A DNA stretch of 64,000 nucleotides, from positions 1-64,000 of the forward strand of contig NZ_FQTU01000011.1 of the NCBI RefSeq assembly GCF_900128885.1, in the 5' to 3' direction. A program made the position numbers and the translations under genes. Positions 40,918 through 49,551 of the stretch are shown one piece after another. The first letter of the stretch is position 1, and each line of letters opens with the position of its first letter. The notes under the pieces were generated by a model. The model saw nothing but the letters and a program-made list of their open reading frames with translations, ran no database searches and was not told the DNA's origin. The stretch comes from Alkalibacter saccharofermentans DSM 14828 (GTDB lineage: Bacteria; Bacillota; Clostridia; Eubacteriales; Alkalibacteraceae).

Positions 40918-42216
40918 ATGGCCGATTATATATTGATGCCAAAATTAGGTCTTACTATGACAGAAGGAACAATAGCAAACTGGAGAAAAAAGGAGGGAGA
41001 TGAAATCGCTCAGGGGGAGGCTATATTTGACGTGGAAACCGATAAGCTCACCAACGAATTCGAGTCCACGGTCTCAGGGGTTTTAAGAAAGATACTCGTT
41101 GAAGAGGGGACTGTAGATGTTTTAAAGCCTGTTGCGATAATAGGTACTGCTGATGAGGATATATCAAGCCTTTTAGGAGACGCTCCGCAAATAGCCAAAG
41201 AAAAGCAGGTTGATGCTCCCGTTAAAAATATTGAGGAAAAAGAAAAACCTCAAAAATCAGAAGGCAGGGTAAAAGCGTCTCCAAGGGCGAAAAAGCTTGC
41301 AGCAGAAATGGGTATAGATATCAACATGATTACAGGAACCGGGCCACAGGGTTCCGTAACTGAAAAAGATGTGGAAGGGTATTCGAAGCAAGAAGCAAAA
41401 GAGAATAAGGTTTCTCCTGCGGCGGCTGTCATAGCGGATAAATTAGAGGTGGACCTTTCCGGGATTCAAAAAGATGAAAGAATAATGAAGGAAGACGTCA
41501 TAAGGATAAAAGGTGCTCAGGAGCTGGAAAAGTTCGCTGCGCCTCAGGATTTTAGAAAGCAGATGAGCCCCATGAGAAGGGTAATTGCAAAGAGGATGCT
41601 TCAAAGCCAACAGATTTCTCCTGTGGTAAATTACAATTTAAGGGTGGATGCCACCAATCTTAACGAGATACGCAATCAGTTCAAAGAAACGGGAGAAAAG
41701 GTAACCTACACAGACCTTCTAGTCAAGATACTTTCTAAGGTGCTTTTAGAGTATCCGCTCCTGAATGCTTCCATAGAAGGTGATGAAATAATAACTAGAA
41801 ACTATGTAAACATGGGGGTGGCCGTGGCATTGCCGGATGGCCTTATAGTGCCTGTAGTTAAATATTCGAACGTGAAGGATTTAAAGACAATATCAAAGGA
41901 AATCAAGGATCTTGCATCTCGGGCAAAGACAAATCAACTTGATCAGGATGAGATAAAAGGGGGCACATTTACCATCACGAATGTGGGGATGTATGGCATG
42001 GAATCCTTCACTCCGATAATCAACCAACCTGAAGTGGCGATACTGGGCATCAATGCCATCATAGATACACCTGTAGCAGTCAATAAGGAAGTAAGGATAA
42101 AACCTCTAATGAACCTAAGCCTTACCGCAGATCATAGAGCCGTAGACGGTGCAGTTGCTTCGGCATTTATGGCTAGGCTAAAAGAGGTGATTGAGAAACC
42201 GGGATTGCTACTTTGA
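40918..42216 (+). CDS. acoC: Acetoin dehydrogenase E2, dihydrolipoyl acetyltransferase AcoC
   Basis: 432 aa. Lipoyl domain 1-76 with the lipoylated Lys43 in VETDKL. A first peripheral-subunit-binding domain lies at about 118-152 (ASPRAKKLAAEMGIDI...GSVTEKDV) and a second such segment at about 164-194 (VSPAAAVIADKLEVDL...IMKEDV). The catalytic domain (about 210-432) has the active-site motif HRAVDG near the end. It transfers the acetyl group to CoA and forms the core of the complex. GGGGAGG precedes the ATG. Confidence 0.93.
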   Translation: MADYILMPKLGLTMTEGTIANWRKKEGDEIAQGEAIFDVETDKLTNEFESTVSGVLRKILVEEGTVDVLKPVAIIGTADEDISSLLGDAPQIAKEKQVDAPVKNIEEKEKPQKSEGRVKASPRAKKLAAEMGIDINMITGTGPQGSVTEKDVEGYSKQEAKENKVSPAAAVIADKLEVDLSGIQKDERIMKEDVIRIKGAQELEKFAAPQDFRKQMSPMRRVIAKRMLQSQQISPVVNYNLRVDATNLNEIRNQFKETGEKVTYTDLLVKILSKVLLEYPLLNASIEGDEIITRNYVNMGVAVALPDGLIVPVVKYSNVKDLKTISKEIKDLASRAKTNQLDQDEIKGGTFTITNVGMYGMESFTPIINQPEVAILGINAIIDTPVAVNKEVRIKPLMNLSLTADHRAVDGAVASAFMARLKEVIEKPGLLL

Positions 42217-42232
42217 TGGAGGGTGGATTGTG

Positions 42233-43615
42233 ATGAAAATAGTGATCATAGGAGGCGGACCGGGAGGTTACGTGTCCGCGATAAGAGCGGCTCAGCTTGG
42301 GGCTGAAGTCACTTTGATAGAAAAGGAAAAGCTGGGGGGAACCTGCCTTAACGTGGGGTGCATCCCAACGAAAGTTCTGTTGCATACTGCTGAACTTCTC
42401 GAGACTTTAAAGCATGATGGGAAGGAATTGGGGATAGTGGCAGAAGCCTTCAAGGCTGACTGGGACAGTCTCCAAAAGAGGAAGGACAAGACGGTAAGCA
42501 AGCTGGTATCGGGGATAAAAGGACTTATGAAGTCTAACCGAATCGTTGTCGTTGATGGGCAAGGAAAGTTTGTAGGACGCAACATTATAGAGGTAAAGGA
42601 TAAGGAGGGCAGGATTCTTGAAATAGAATATGACAAGGCCATCATCGCTACAGGGTCGGTTCCTGCCATGGTGCCTATACCCGGTCACGATCTGGAGGGA
42701 GTGATAACCAGCAATGAAGCCCTGTCCCTTAAAGAGGTCCCAAAGAGCATGTGCATAATCGGGGGAGGCGTGATCGGCAGCGAGTTTGCGAGCATATATA
42801 AAGCTCTAGGATGCAAAGTAACTATTATCGAAATGCTGCCGGAGATAATTGCAAACATGGACTTTGATATAGTCAAGCCCCTAAAAGAGGGGCTTATAAG
42901 GGATGGAGTTGATATATATACGGATACAAAGGTTAAAAAAATCGAAAGAGCTGCCCATGGGTTGAAAATAACAGCCGAGGGAATGGACGGCGCCCTGGAA
43001 GTAGAAGCACAGAAAGTTCTTCTATCTGTGGGCAGGAGCCCGGTAACCGACGATTTAGGACTTGAGGCATTAGGGATAAAAAGGGATAAAGGAAAGGTAC
43101 TCATAGACAAGAACATGAAGACGAGTTCAGAAGATATATACGCTATAGGCGACTGCACAGGGGGCGCCATGCTGGCTCATGTGGCAAGTGCCCAAGGGAT
43201 AGTGGCAGCCGAAGCGATAATGGGCAAAAATCCCAAGGTGGATTTCAGGACAATACCTTACTGTGTATATACAAAGCCTGAGCTGGCTTCGGTAGGGATG
43301 ACTGAAAAGCAGGCAAAGGATTCGGGCTACGATGTAAAGACGGGAACATTTCCCCTATATGCCAATGGAAAGTCAATGATCATGAACGAAACCGGGGGAA
43401 TCGTGAAATTTGTGTGCGACGCTGTGACGGAGGAAGTGCTCGGACTGCATATTGCAGGACCCAGGGCTACGGATCTGATAGTGGAAGGGGCACTTGCCAT
43501 AAGGCTAGAGGCCACGATCAACGAGATAATTACCACGATTCACGCCCACCCGACGGTGGGAGAGGCCTTGCATGAGGCGGCTCACGGAGTGCATGGAACG
43601 ACCTTGCACATTTGA
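42233..43615 (+). CDS. acoL: Dihydrolipoyl dehydrogenase (E3) AcoL
   Basis: 460 aa from the ATG at 42233; GGAGGGTGG lies upstream and a longer frame from 42191 overlaps acoC. FAD-binding GGGPGGYVSAIRAAQ, redox-active disulfide GGTCLNVGCIPTK, NAD-binding GGGVIGSEFASIY, second FAD motif YAIGDCTGG and the C-terminal active-site His-Glu region HAHPTVGEALHEA. It reoxidises the lipoyl group, making NADH. It is the last gene of the aco operon. Confidence 0.95.
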   Translation: MKIVIIGGGPGGYVSAIRAAQLGAEVTLIEKEKLGGTCLNVGCIPTKVLLHTAELLETLKHDGKELGIVAEAFKADWDSLQKRKDKTVSKLVSGIKGLMKSNRIVVVDGQGKFVGRNIIEVKDKEGRILEIEYDKAIIATGSVPAMVPIPGHDLEGVITSNEALSLKEVPKSMCIIGGGVIGSEFASIYKALGCKVTIIEMLPEIIANMDFDIVKPLKEGLIRDGVDIYTDTKVKKIERAAHGLKITAEGMDGALEVEAQKVLLSVGRSPVTDDLGLEALGIKRDKGKVLIDKNMKTSSEDIYAIGDCTGGAMLAHVASAQGIVAAEAIMGKNPKVDFRTIPYCVYTKPELASVGMTEKQAKDSGYDVKTGTFPLYANGKSMIMNETGGIVKFVCDAVTEEVLGLHIAGPRATDLIVEGALAIRLEATINEIITTIHAHPTVGEALHEAAHGVHGTTLHI

Positions 43616-43618
43616 CGC

Positions 43619-43665
43619 TTATAAGGCGTTGACACTCTGTCAACACCTTATAACTAGTTTATTTT
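43619..43665. terminator. Terminator of the aco operon
   Basis: TTATAAGG-c-GTTGACA and TGTCAAC-a-CCTTATAA arms around CTC (43619-43653), then a T-rich stretch. The hemerythrin gene converges on it. Confidence 0.7.
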
Positions 43666-44207
43666 TGTTCAAGCTCTTCAAGCAGCTTGATATATCTTTC
43701 CTGAACGCCTTGTGCAGAGGCCTCGTTTTCAAAAGTCTCGCACTGGGCGTTTATTTCATCTATTATCTCTTTCGACAAGCCATTTTGTGCAAACTTGTAC
43801 ACCACTGCATCTTCCTTGTCGATATGTCTGTGCAGCAGATGGGTATAGGATATGGCATTTGCGATAACATCCAGCTTAGACTCATCATCTCCTGCCTTTA
43901 CTCTTTCAATGGCTTCTTCCAGTCCCTGCATATGAAGCCTTCCCAGATCGTGCTCCACCAGCATCCCATTTTTTACGAGCTTTTCAGCAGCCGGGCCTTG
44001 ATTTTCCACCATCCTGTTAAAGAGCAGATCCTCTTCTTTTCCGTGGTGGTGCTTGTCAGCATAATTTCTGACAAAGTCGATCATCTTGTAGAAATCCTCA
44101 AAATCAACTTCTTCTCCTTTTAAAAGTCGGTAGCTGTACTTTCTGAGAACTGAGAGCATCCTTTTGATATATACATGCTCGTCCACCATTAACTGTATGC
44201 TATCCAT
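43659..44207 (-). CDS. Hemerythrin-domain protein
   Basis: 182 aa, four-helix bundle. Predicted diiron ligands: VDEHVYIKRM (H), DKHHHGKEEDLLF (H and E), LVEHDLGRLHM (H), HLLHRHIDKEDAVVY (H, H, D/E). Bacterial hemerythrin-like proteins bind O2 or NO or serve iron storage and repair. It is the third gene of an operon with an unknown gene and a DUF1858 gene; the gap to the former is one base. A Fur-type box lies ahead of the operon. Confidence 0.88.
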   Translation of the reverse strand: MDSIQLMVDEHVYIKRMLSVLRKYSYRLLKGEEVDFEDFYKMIDFVRNYADKHHHGKEEDLLFNRMVENQGPAAEKLVKNGMLVEHDLGRLHMQGLEEAIERVKAGDDESKLDVIANAISYTHLLHRHIDKEDAVVYKFAQNGLSKEIIDEINAQCETFENEASAQGVQERYIKLLEELEQK

Positions 44208-44208
44208 G

Positions 44209-44844
44209 TCATGCAGCCTCCCTTCGGATAGATTGTGTATTGCCCGATAACCTTTTAAACGTCAGGTCGTCACTTAAAGTCTCTACAAATGCCATGATCC
44301 ATTCATCCCTTAATTTGTAGAAGTTGGCAACATCTCCTCCGACATTTTCCCAGTGTGATTCATGTAGGCACAGAGTGCTTTCCCAAGTCAGCTCGTTATC
44401 GTCAGATGCCAGCACTTCATTTACCCTGTCGCAAGGCATCCCCTCAAGGAGGAAATCGTTAAGGGCATTGAATGCGCCTTCAGGTGAATCGGTCTTGATG
44501 TGGAGGCTTGAAGCTGCGCTATGGCCTTGTTTTGCAAATACATCCTTCAATTCAGCCATGGAAGAGGGGTCGGAGTCCAATATTTTTGTGATAAATGCCG
44601 CATGTCGCCCTTCTGCCCTTTGTATCTTGTATTGAAGCCATCCGTGGATATTGCCGGTATCGATTATTTCCTCAAGAGGCCTGTTGCCTGTGGGATAGCC
44701 ATAAGCTGTGTAGATTTCTTCAGACCAGCCTTCTGCAGGCATTCCCTTCTTGGTGGCATATGCCAGGATATCGAGCTCTAGGGATTCAAACCAGTTTATC
44801 TTGTTGTAAAGCCAATAGTGTATCTTGCCTAAAAATAAGCTCAT
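44209..44844 (-). CDS. Unrecognised helical protein between DUF1858 and hemerythrin genes
   Basis: 211 aa; I do not recognise a family. It is predicted to be largely alpha-helical and soluble, with no signal or membrane segment. Several helices carry His and Glu in bundle-like spacing (HGWLQYKIQRAEGRHAAF, LCLHESHWENVGGDVANFY), which could bind metal. It is tightly packed: one base from the DUF1858 stop upstream and one base from the hemerythrin start downstream, so it is surely translated with both. A role with iron, oxygen or nitric oxide is inference. Confidence 0.6.
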   Translation of the reverse strand: MSLFLGKIHYWLYNKINWFESLELDILAYATKKGMPAEGWSEEIYTAYGYPTGNRPLEEIIDTGNIHGWLQYKIQRAEGRHAAFITKILDSDPSSMAELKDVFAKQGHSAASSLHIKTDSPEGAFNALNDFLLEGMPCDRVNEVLASDDNELTWESTLCLHESHWENVGGDVANFYKLRDEWIMAFVETLSDDLTFKRLSGNTQSIRREAA

Positions 44845-44845
44845 A

Positions 44846-45040
44846 TTATTTACCCTCTGCTTCGTTTAGCGCATTGACCAAGGTTTCCCCATTTATCCCA
44901 TGGACGCTTGCTGCCTCAGCCAGAGTTTCCGCCTGTGCTGAAGGGCATCCTACGCAGCCCATTCCAAATTCCATCAGCGTTGCAGCCAAATTCCTGTCAA
45001 CCTTTAATACTTCTCCAATAGTCATATCTTTATTAATCAT
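44846..45040 (-). CDS. DUF1858 / hybrid-cluster-protein-associated redox disulfide protein
   Basis: 64 aa, the standard size. It begins MINKDMTIGEVLKVDRNLAATLMEFGMGCVGCPSAQ, with the CVGC pair that is the mark of the prismane-associated DUF1858 domain, followed by AETLAEAASVHGI. Such proteins are thought to be redox or persulfide carriers near hybrid-cluster and nitrosative-stress genes. It is the first gene of the Fur-boxed operon. GGAGG precedes the ATG. Confidence 0.88.
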   Translation of the reverse strand: MINKDMTIGEVLKVDRNLAATLMEFGMGCVGCPSAQAETLAEAASVHGINGETLVNALNEAEGK

Positions 45041-45085
45041 TTTTATTCCTCCGTTAAGTTAGTTTTGCTTCAAATTTCTGAAGCC

Positions 45086-45115
45086 ATAATATGATTTAAT
45101 GATAATACTTATCAA
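45086..45115 (-). promoter_or_regulatory. Promoter of the DUF1858-hemerythrin operon
   Basis: On the - strand: TTGATA (45115-45110), 18 bases, TATTAT (45091-45086). Confidence 0.6.
45100..45114. promoter_or_regulatory. Fur-type box
   Basis: TGATAAT-A-CTTATCA matches the 7-1-7 Fur consensus TGATAATNATTATCA at 13 of 14 positions. It overlaps the -35 and spacer of the operon promoter, so a bound Fur-family repressor would block it. Confidence 0.65.
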
Positions 45116-45144
45116 AAGAAAAATCTGTTGCCTGAGATACAAAA

Positions 45145-45288
45145 ATGAAAGTAATTGAAATGAATCTACCATGGATGAAGTATTTGAAGAAAAGATCTGG
45201 GAATTCAAATAATCGACAAACCGTCGAATATGGTGATGACATAAATTTTACAAAAGTAAAGATTCTAGATGTTTATAAAGTAAGGTGA
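45145..45288 (+). CDS. Possible small ORF (47 codons), doubtful
   Basis: The interval 45041-45327 has one uninterrupted 47-codon frame (starts MKVIEMNLPWMKYLKKR, ends ILDVYKVR). It has no ribosome site, only GAGAT upstream, and no recognised homology. It may be chance or a gene remnant. Apart from the operon promoter and the HAD terminator I see nothing else here. Confidence 0.15.
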   Translation: MKVIEMNLPWMKYLKKRSGNSNNRQTVEYGDDINFTKVKILDVYKVR

Positions 45289-45314
45289 GCAGGCCTATGA
45301 AGGCTGGAGGCATA

Positions 45315-45348
45315 AAAAAGGCTGCGGTCAAATGTCCGCAGCCTTTAA
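45315..45348 (-). terminator. Terminator of the riboflavin operon
   Basis: AAAGGCTGCGG and CCGCAGCCTTT arms (45318-45346). The A-run on the + strand gives the T-tail on the - strand, right after the HAD gene. Confidence 0.8.
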
Positions 45349-45987
45349 AAGTTCACTTATGTCGTCTATTATATGATTGGCAAGAATAAATTCTTCTTCC
45401 TTTCCGTAGCCGTACCTGCAGGCTATGGTTTCGATGTCGTTTAAGAATCCCGCCTCGATATCCTGCAGCCTATCGCCGATTATAAGAATTTCCTGGTCCA
45501 ATCTGTCCTTTATTTCTCTTACGATTTGGTGCTTTGGCTTAAACCCATGCGCTTCGGTGGTTATGAATTCGACAAAATACTTGTCTAATCCGTAAATGTC
45601 CCTCACCGCGTCCTTGTAGCTCTCTCTGCAGTTGCTTAAAAAAACCAGCAGGTATCCCCTTGATTTAAGATGTTCCAAAACCTCGATGGCTCCGTCGTAA
45701 AGACGGCCCCTTTTATTCTGTAAAAGAGAGCTCATTTCATCCCTGATTATCAAGCTGGCCTTTTCGCGAACTGATTTTTCAAGCTCCGGCAAAAAGTTTT
45801 TCCACATGTCCAAAGGACTGTAGCCTAGCCAGGCGGAAATTTCTTCATCCGCCCAATGTCTATCCTCCACATAGCCTTCGTTAACCAAATACGCATATGC
45901 CTTTCTAAATGCCGGGGCATAGATGCGTATGCTCTCGTGGAGGGTGCCGTCAAAATCAAAGATTATGGTCTTAACATCAGATAGCAT
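45328..45987 (-). CDS. HAD-family phosphatase in the riboflavin operon
   Basis: 219 aa. HAD motif I FDFDGTLHESI, motif II VFLSNCRES, motif III Lys around TTEAHGFKPKHQ, motif IV IIGDRLQDIEAG, with an alpha-helical cap between I and II. It lies 5 bases after ribH and before the operon terminator, so it is co-transcribed. Riboflavin synthesis needs a HAD-type phosphatase to remove phosphate from the pyrimidine intermediate; this is a natural candidate. The class is broad, so this stays inference. Confidence 0.8.
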   Translation of the reverse strand: MLSDVKTIIFDFDGTLHESIRIYAPAFRKAYAYLVNEGYVEDRHWADEEISAWLGYSPLDMWKNFLPELEKSVREKASLIIRDEMSSLLQNKRGRLYDGAIEVLEHLKSRGYLLVFLSNCRESYKDAVRDIYGLDKYFVEFITTEAHGFKPKHQIVREIKDRLDQEILIIGDRLQDIEAGFLNDIETIACRYGYGKEEEFILANHIIDDISELLKAADI

Positions 45988-45992
45988 ACGGT

Positions 45993-46454
45993 TTAAAGCT
46001 GAGCCAGAAGATTTGCCATTTCAATAGCAGTAACGGCAGCTTCGTATCCTTTGTTTCCTGCTTTGGTTCCGGCTCTTTCAATAGCCTGTTCGATTGTATC
46101 CGTAGTCAGTACGCCGAATACTACTGGAATATCGCTATCCAGAGATACGCTGGCTACTCCTTTTGATACTTCATTTGCCACATAGTCGAAATGAGGAGTA
46201 GATCCCCTGATGACAGCCCCAAGGGTTATGACGCCGTCATATTTATTTGACTTCGCCATTTTTTTTGCAACAAGGGGAATTTCGTAAGCTCCCGGAACCC
46301 AGGCCACTTCGATATCATTTTCCTCCACGCCGTGTCTTACAAGGCCGTCGATTGCTCCGGATAAGAGCTTTCCGCCGATGAACTCGTTAAATCTACCTAC
46401 TACGATTGCGTATTTTTGCCCCTGTGATATTAATTTTCCTTCAAAAGTTTTCAT
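45993..46454 (-). CDS. ribH: 6,7-dimethyl-8-ribityllumazine synthase RibH
   Basis: 153 aa. It joins the ribitylaminouracil with dihydroxybutanone phosphate. Seen: IVVGRFNEFIGGKLLSGA, WVPGAYEIPLVAKKMA, GAVIRGSTPHFDYVANEVSKG with catalytic His, and FGVLTTDTIEQAIERAGTKAGNKG. GGAGG precedes the ATG. Such proteins assemble into pentamers or 60-mer shells. Confidence 0.97.
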   Translation of the reverse strand: MKTFEGKLISQGQKYAIVVGRFNEFIGGKLLSGAIDGLVRHGVEENDIEVAWVPGAYEIPLVAKKMAKSNKYDGVITLGAVIRGSTPHFDYVANEVSKGVASVSLDSDIPVVFGVLTTDTIEQAIERAGTKAGNKGYEAAVTAIEMANLLAQL

Positions 46455-46474
46455 TGATTGTATCCTCCTTATAT

Positions 46475-47665
46475 TTAAAAAATGTGTCCCATTTTTTCTT
46501 CTTTTACTTTCAGGTAACCTTCATTATCGCTGTTGCATGTGATTACGATAGGTACTCGTTCCACTACGTTTATTCCATAAACGCTAACATTTGCAACCTT
46601 TTCAGGGTTGTTGGTCAGCAGCTTGATGTTCTTTATGCCAAGGTCTTTTAAGATTTGAGCTCCTGTATGGTAATCCCTTAAATCCGGTGCAAATCCCAAA
46701 GCAACATTTGCCTCCACTGTGTCAAGGCCTGTATCTTGAAGGGCGTAGGCTTTCAGCTTGTTTATTAGACCGATTCCCCTGCCTTCCTGTCTAAGGTAGA
46801 CGATGACCCCTGTGCCTTCTTCTTCTATCATCCTTGCAGCAGAATCGAATTGATCCTTGCAGTCGCATCTTAAGGATCCCAGAACTTCCCCTGTAAGGCA
46901 TTCGGAGTGGACTCTTGCCAAAACAGGTTCTACGCTAGTGACATCCCCCTTGATCAAGGCTATATGCTCTTCACCGGTTATTTTGTGGCGATATCCAATA
47001 ACTTTGAATTCTCCGTGGCGGGTAGGCATTTTTGCTTCAGTCACCCTTTCCACCAGATTGTCATTTACTTTTATATAGGCTACCAGGTCCGCTATGGTAA
47101 TGATCTTAAGGTCGTGCTTTTTAACATAGCTTTCCAGGTCAGGCACTCTGGCCATCGAGCCGTCGTCATTCATGATTTCACAAATCACGCCTGCGGGATA
47201 AAGCCCTGCAAGCCTTGGTATGTCGATAGCAGCCTCGGTGTGTCCGGTTCTTACAAGAACACCGCCGTCCTGAGCAGCTAAGGGAAATATATGACCGGGC
47301 TTGGTAAAGTCAGTGGGCTTAGTGTCATTTTGCAGCAGCTTTTGTATGGTAAGAGACCTTTCTCCGGCAGATATTCCCGTTGTGGTTCCTACTGCATCTA
47401 TCGTTTCCGTAAAGGCAGTCTCCTTGGGGTCGGAGTTGTTTTGAATCATCTGGTTTATTCCAAGTTCCCTCAAGCGGCTTTTTTCCATAGGCGTGCATAT
47501 AAGCCCCCGACCGTGAGTTGCCATGAAATTTATGGCTTCTGTCGTTGCCATTTCGGCGGCCATCAAAAGGTCGCCTTCGTTTTCTCTGTCTTCGTCGTCT
47601 ACTACTACTATCATCTTGCCGGCTTTGATATCCTCCAAAGCCTCTTCAATTGTATTGAACTTCAT
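46475..47665 (-). CDS. ribBA: Bifunctional DHBP synthase / GTP cyclohydrolase II RibBA
   Basis: 396 aa. N-terminal dihydroxybutanone-phosphate synthase (VVDDEDRENEGDLLMAAE, THGRGLICTPM, GHTEAAIDI). C-terminal GTP cyclohydrolase II with zinc cysteines in CLTGEVLGSLRCDCKDQ and YLRQEGRGIGLINKL. It supplies both precursors of the pathway. It starts 32 bases after ribE and is followed by ribH. Confidence 0.97.
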   Translation of the reverse strand: MKFNTIEEALEDIKAGKMIVVVDDEDRENEGDLLMAAEMATTEAINFMATHGRGLICTPMEKSRLRELGINQMIQNNSDPKETAFTETIDAVGTTTGISAGERSLTIQKLLQNDTKPTDFTKPGHIFPLAAQDGGVLVRTGHTEAAIDIPRLAGLYPAGVICEIMNDDGSMARVPDLESYVKKHDLKIITIADLVAYIKVNDNLVERVTEAKMPTRHGEFKVIGYRHKITGEEHIALIKGDVTSVEPVLARVHSECLTGEVLGSLRCDCKDQFDSAARMIEEEGTGVIVYLRQEGRGIGLINKLKAYALQDTGLDTVEANVALGFAPDLRDYHTGAQILKDLGIKNIKLLTNNPEKVANVSVYGINVVERVPIVITCNSDNEGYLKVKEEKMGHIF

Positions 47666-47697
47666 CTTTATTCCTCCAATATTATATGTTATCAGTC

Positions 47698-48333
47698 TTA
47701 AAATCCGTTTTTTGAAAGGTAGTCAAGATCCATCACGCTGTCATCTTTAAATTCCATAAGTCGTTCGATGTATTTTCCAACCTGGTCGCATTCGATGTTG
47801 ATGGGATCTCCGACCCTTTTGTCAAGCAGGTTCGTATCCTCGGCAGTTAAAGGTATTATGGATACCTCAAACCAATCTGCACCAAGGGAGGCTACTGTCA
47901 GGCTGACGCCGTCAAGAGCGATGCTGCCTTTGTTGATGATATATTTCAGAAGCGGCCTATCGGCCCTTATTTTTATCCTCACGGCATTTTCTTCCCGATT
48001 TTTAGAAATGACCTTGCCGGTTCCGTCTATGTGGCCTGCAACGATATGGCCTCCAAAACGTCCATTCATAGCCATCGCCCTCTCAAGGTTTACCTTGGTA
48101 TTGCTTCCTGCTTCCTTTAGGCTGCTTGCCCTTATGGTCTCAGGCATGACATCCACTGAAAAGCTTGAAGCGTCAAATTCTGTTACCGTCAGGCAGATGC
48201 CGTTAACGCATATGCTGTCCCCAACTTTTACATCTTCAAGGACTTTGTGGGCTGCGATCTTCATTCTAGCGGACAGGGCTCCTCTTTTTATTTCAAGTAT
48301 TTCTCCCGTCTCTTCAATCAATCCTGTAAACAT
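47698..48333 (-). CDS. ribE: Riboflavin synthase alpha subunit RibE
   Basis: 211 aa, two tandem lumazine-binding repeats. MFTGLIEETGEI starts the first; GDSICVNGICLTVTEFD and GSIALDGVSLTVASLG are matching segments of the two halves. It converts two lumazines to one riboflavin and one pyrimidine. The start overlaps the end of ribD by 16 bases. Confidence 0.97.
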   Translation of the reverse strand: MFTGLIEETGEILEIKRGALSARMKIAAHKVLEDVKVGDSICVNGICLTVTEFDASSFSVDVMPETIRASSLKEAGSNTKVNLERAMAMNGRFGGHIVAGHIDGTGKVISKNREENAVRIKIRADRPLLKYIINKGSIALDGVSLTVASLGADWFEVSIIPLTAEDTNLLDKRVGDPINIECDQVGKYIERLMEFKDDSVMDLDYLSKNGF

Positions 48334-49421
48334 CTTTTCACCTCTCCTTCAATCATCACGTCATCGCCAAATGTACTGACTTTGATTTTTCCCAGTTCAA
48401 TTCTTTCCCTCATGCTGCAGGACCCTTCACCTTCAACTGGTGTGGGTGCGTCCTTGCCTCCGAGTATCTTCGGTGCTATAAATGTTACTACCTTGTCTAC
48501 TATTCCAGCTTTCAGCGCGCTATAATTTAGTTCTCCGCCGCCTTCTAGCAAAATTGAGTCTATTTCTTCTTCTCCCAAGGATTCCATTAACTTATTCAAA
48601 TCCACGCGCCCGTCTTTGGAGGGTAGATAAATAACCTTGGCCCCTGAATATTTTATCTTCTCGGCCTTTAGGACGTCCGCTCCTTCCGCTGTTGCGATTA
48701 TCGTCTCTCCTGCATGGTCATCCCTAAGTACCTTTGACTCAAGGGGTATCTTAAGGGTGGAATCTACAATTATGCGTCTAGGCTGCCTCAAGCCTTCTCC
48801 AATTCGGCAGGTGAGGGAAGGATCGTCTTTCAAGACCGTGCCGATTCCCACCATGATTCCAGTAAGTCGGCTTCTTAGGATGTGGACGTATTCTCTGGAC
48901 TTTTCGTTTGATATCCATTTGGACTCTCCGGTTTTGCAGGCGATTTTTCCGTCTAGGGTCATCGCGGTCTTCATTACGACGTAAGGAGTCTTTGTCGTAA
49001 TATATTTTATGAATACTTCATTAAGCTCTTTGGCCTCATCCTCTAGAAGTCCGGTCCAAACCGCGATTTCATTGTTTTCAAGATTTCTGATTCCACGTCC
49101 TGCCACCAAGGGATTGGGGTCAGTCATGGCCACCACCACTTCCTTGATTCCACTTTCTATTATGGCGTCCACGCAGGGTGGAGTCTTGCCATAGTGAGAG
49201 CAGGGCTCGAGAGTGACGTACATCGTTGCCCCTTTTACAGATTCTGTTGCGTTTCTAAGGGCATTTATCTCTGCATGGGGTCCGCCGAAAAATTCGTGGT
49301 ATCCTTCGGCTATTACCTTATCATCCTTAACGATGACAGCGCCTACAAGTGGGTTGGGGTTTGTCCTGCCGATGCCTTTTGATGCCAGCTCCAGAGCTCG
49401 ATGCATATATTTTTTGTCCAA
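48318..49421 (-). CDS. ribD: Bifunctional riboflavin deaminase/reductase RibD
   Basis: 367 aa from a TTG at 49421 (protein start DKKYMHRALELASKG), with GAAAGGATGTG upstream. A longer open frame to 49562 runs back through the terminator and into the riboswitch and is not used. Deaminase zinc site: GPHAEINAL and PCSHYGKTPPC. The reductase half carries MVGIGTVLKDDPSLT and LLEGGGELN. First gene of ribD-ribE-ribBA-ribH-HAD. Confidence 0.95.
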   Translation of the reverse strand: MDKKYMHRALELASKGIGRTNPNPLVGAVIVKDDKVIAEGYHEFFGGPHAEINALRNATESVKGATMYVTLEPCSHYGKTPPCVDAIIESGIKEVVVAMTDPNPLVAGRGIRNLENNEIAVWTGLLEDEAKELNEVFIKYITTKTPYVVMKTAMTLDGKIACKTGESKWISNEKSREYVHILRSRLTGIMVGIGTVLKDDPSLTCRIGEGLRQPRRIIVDSTLKIPLESKVLRDDHAGETIIATAEGADVLKAEKIKYSGAKVIYLPSKDGRVDLNKLMESLGEEEIDSILLEGGGELNYSALKAGIVDKVVTFIAPKILGGKDAPTPVEGEGSCSMRERIELGKIKVSTFGDDVMIEGEVKRCLQD

Positions 49422-49465
49422 GATATCACATCCTTTCGGTGGAAAGTCGGTTAGTCGGCAAATAA

Positions 49466-49499
49466 CAAAAGCCTCGAAGTAGCTACTTCGAGGCTTATA
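49466..49499 (-). terminator. FMN-riboswitch expression-platform terminator
   Basis: Perfect palindromic stem AGCCTCGAAGTA/TACTTCGAGGCT (about 49470-49495). On the - strand it is followed by TTTTGTTATTT. It lies between the aptamer and ribD. Confidence 0.85.
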
Positions 49500-49551
49500 A
49501 ATCCACTTAAACGTATCCCATGCAAATACGCATATGGATACACTTGTTTTA

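Noticed and set aside
47768..48379. 203-codon frame opposite ribE
   Set aside because: It is antisense to an unmistakable riboflavin synthase and has no recognisable product.
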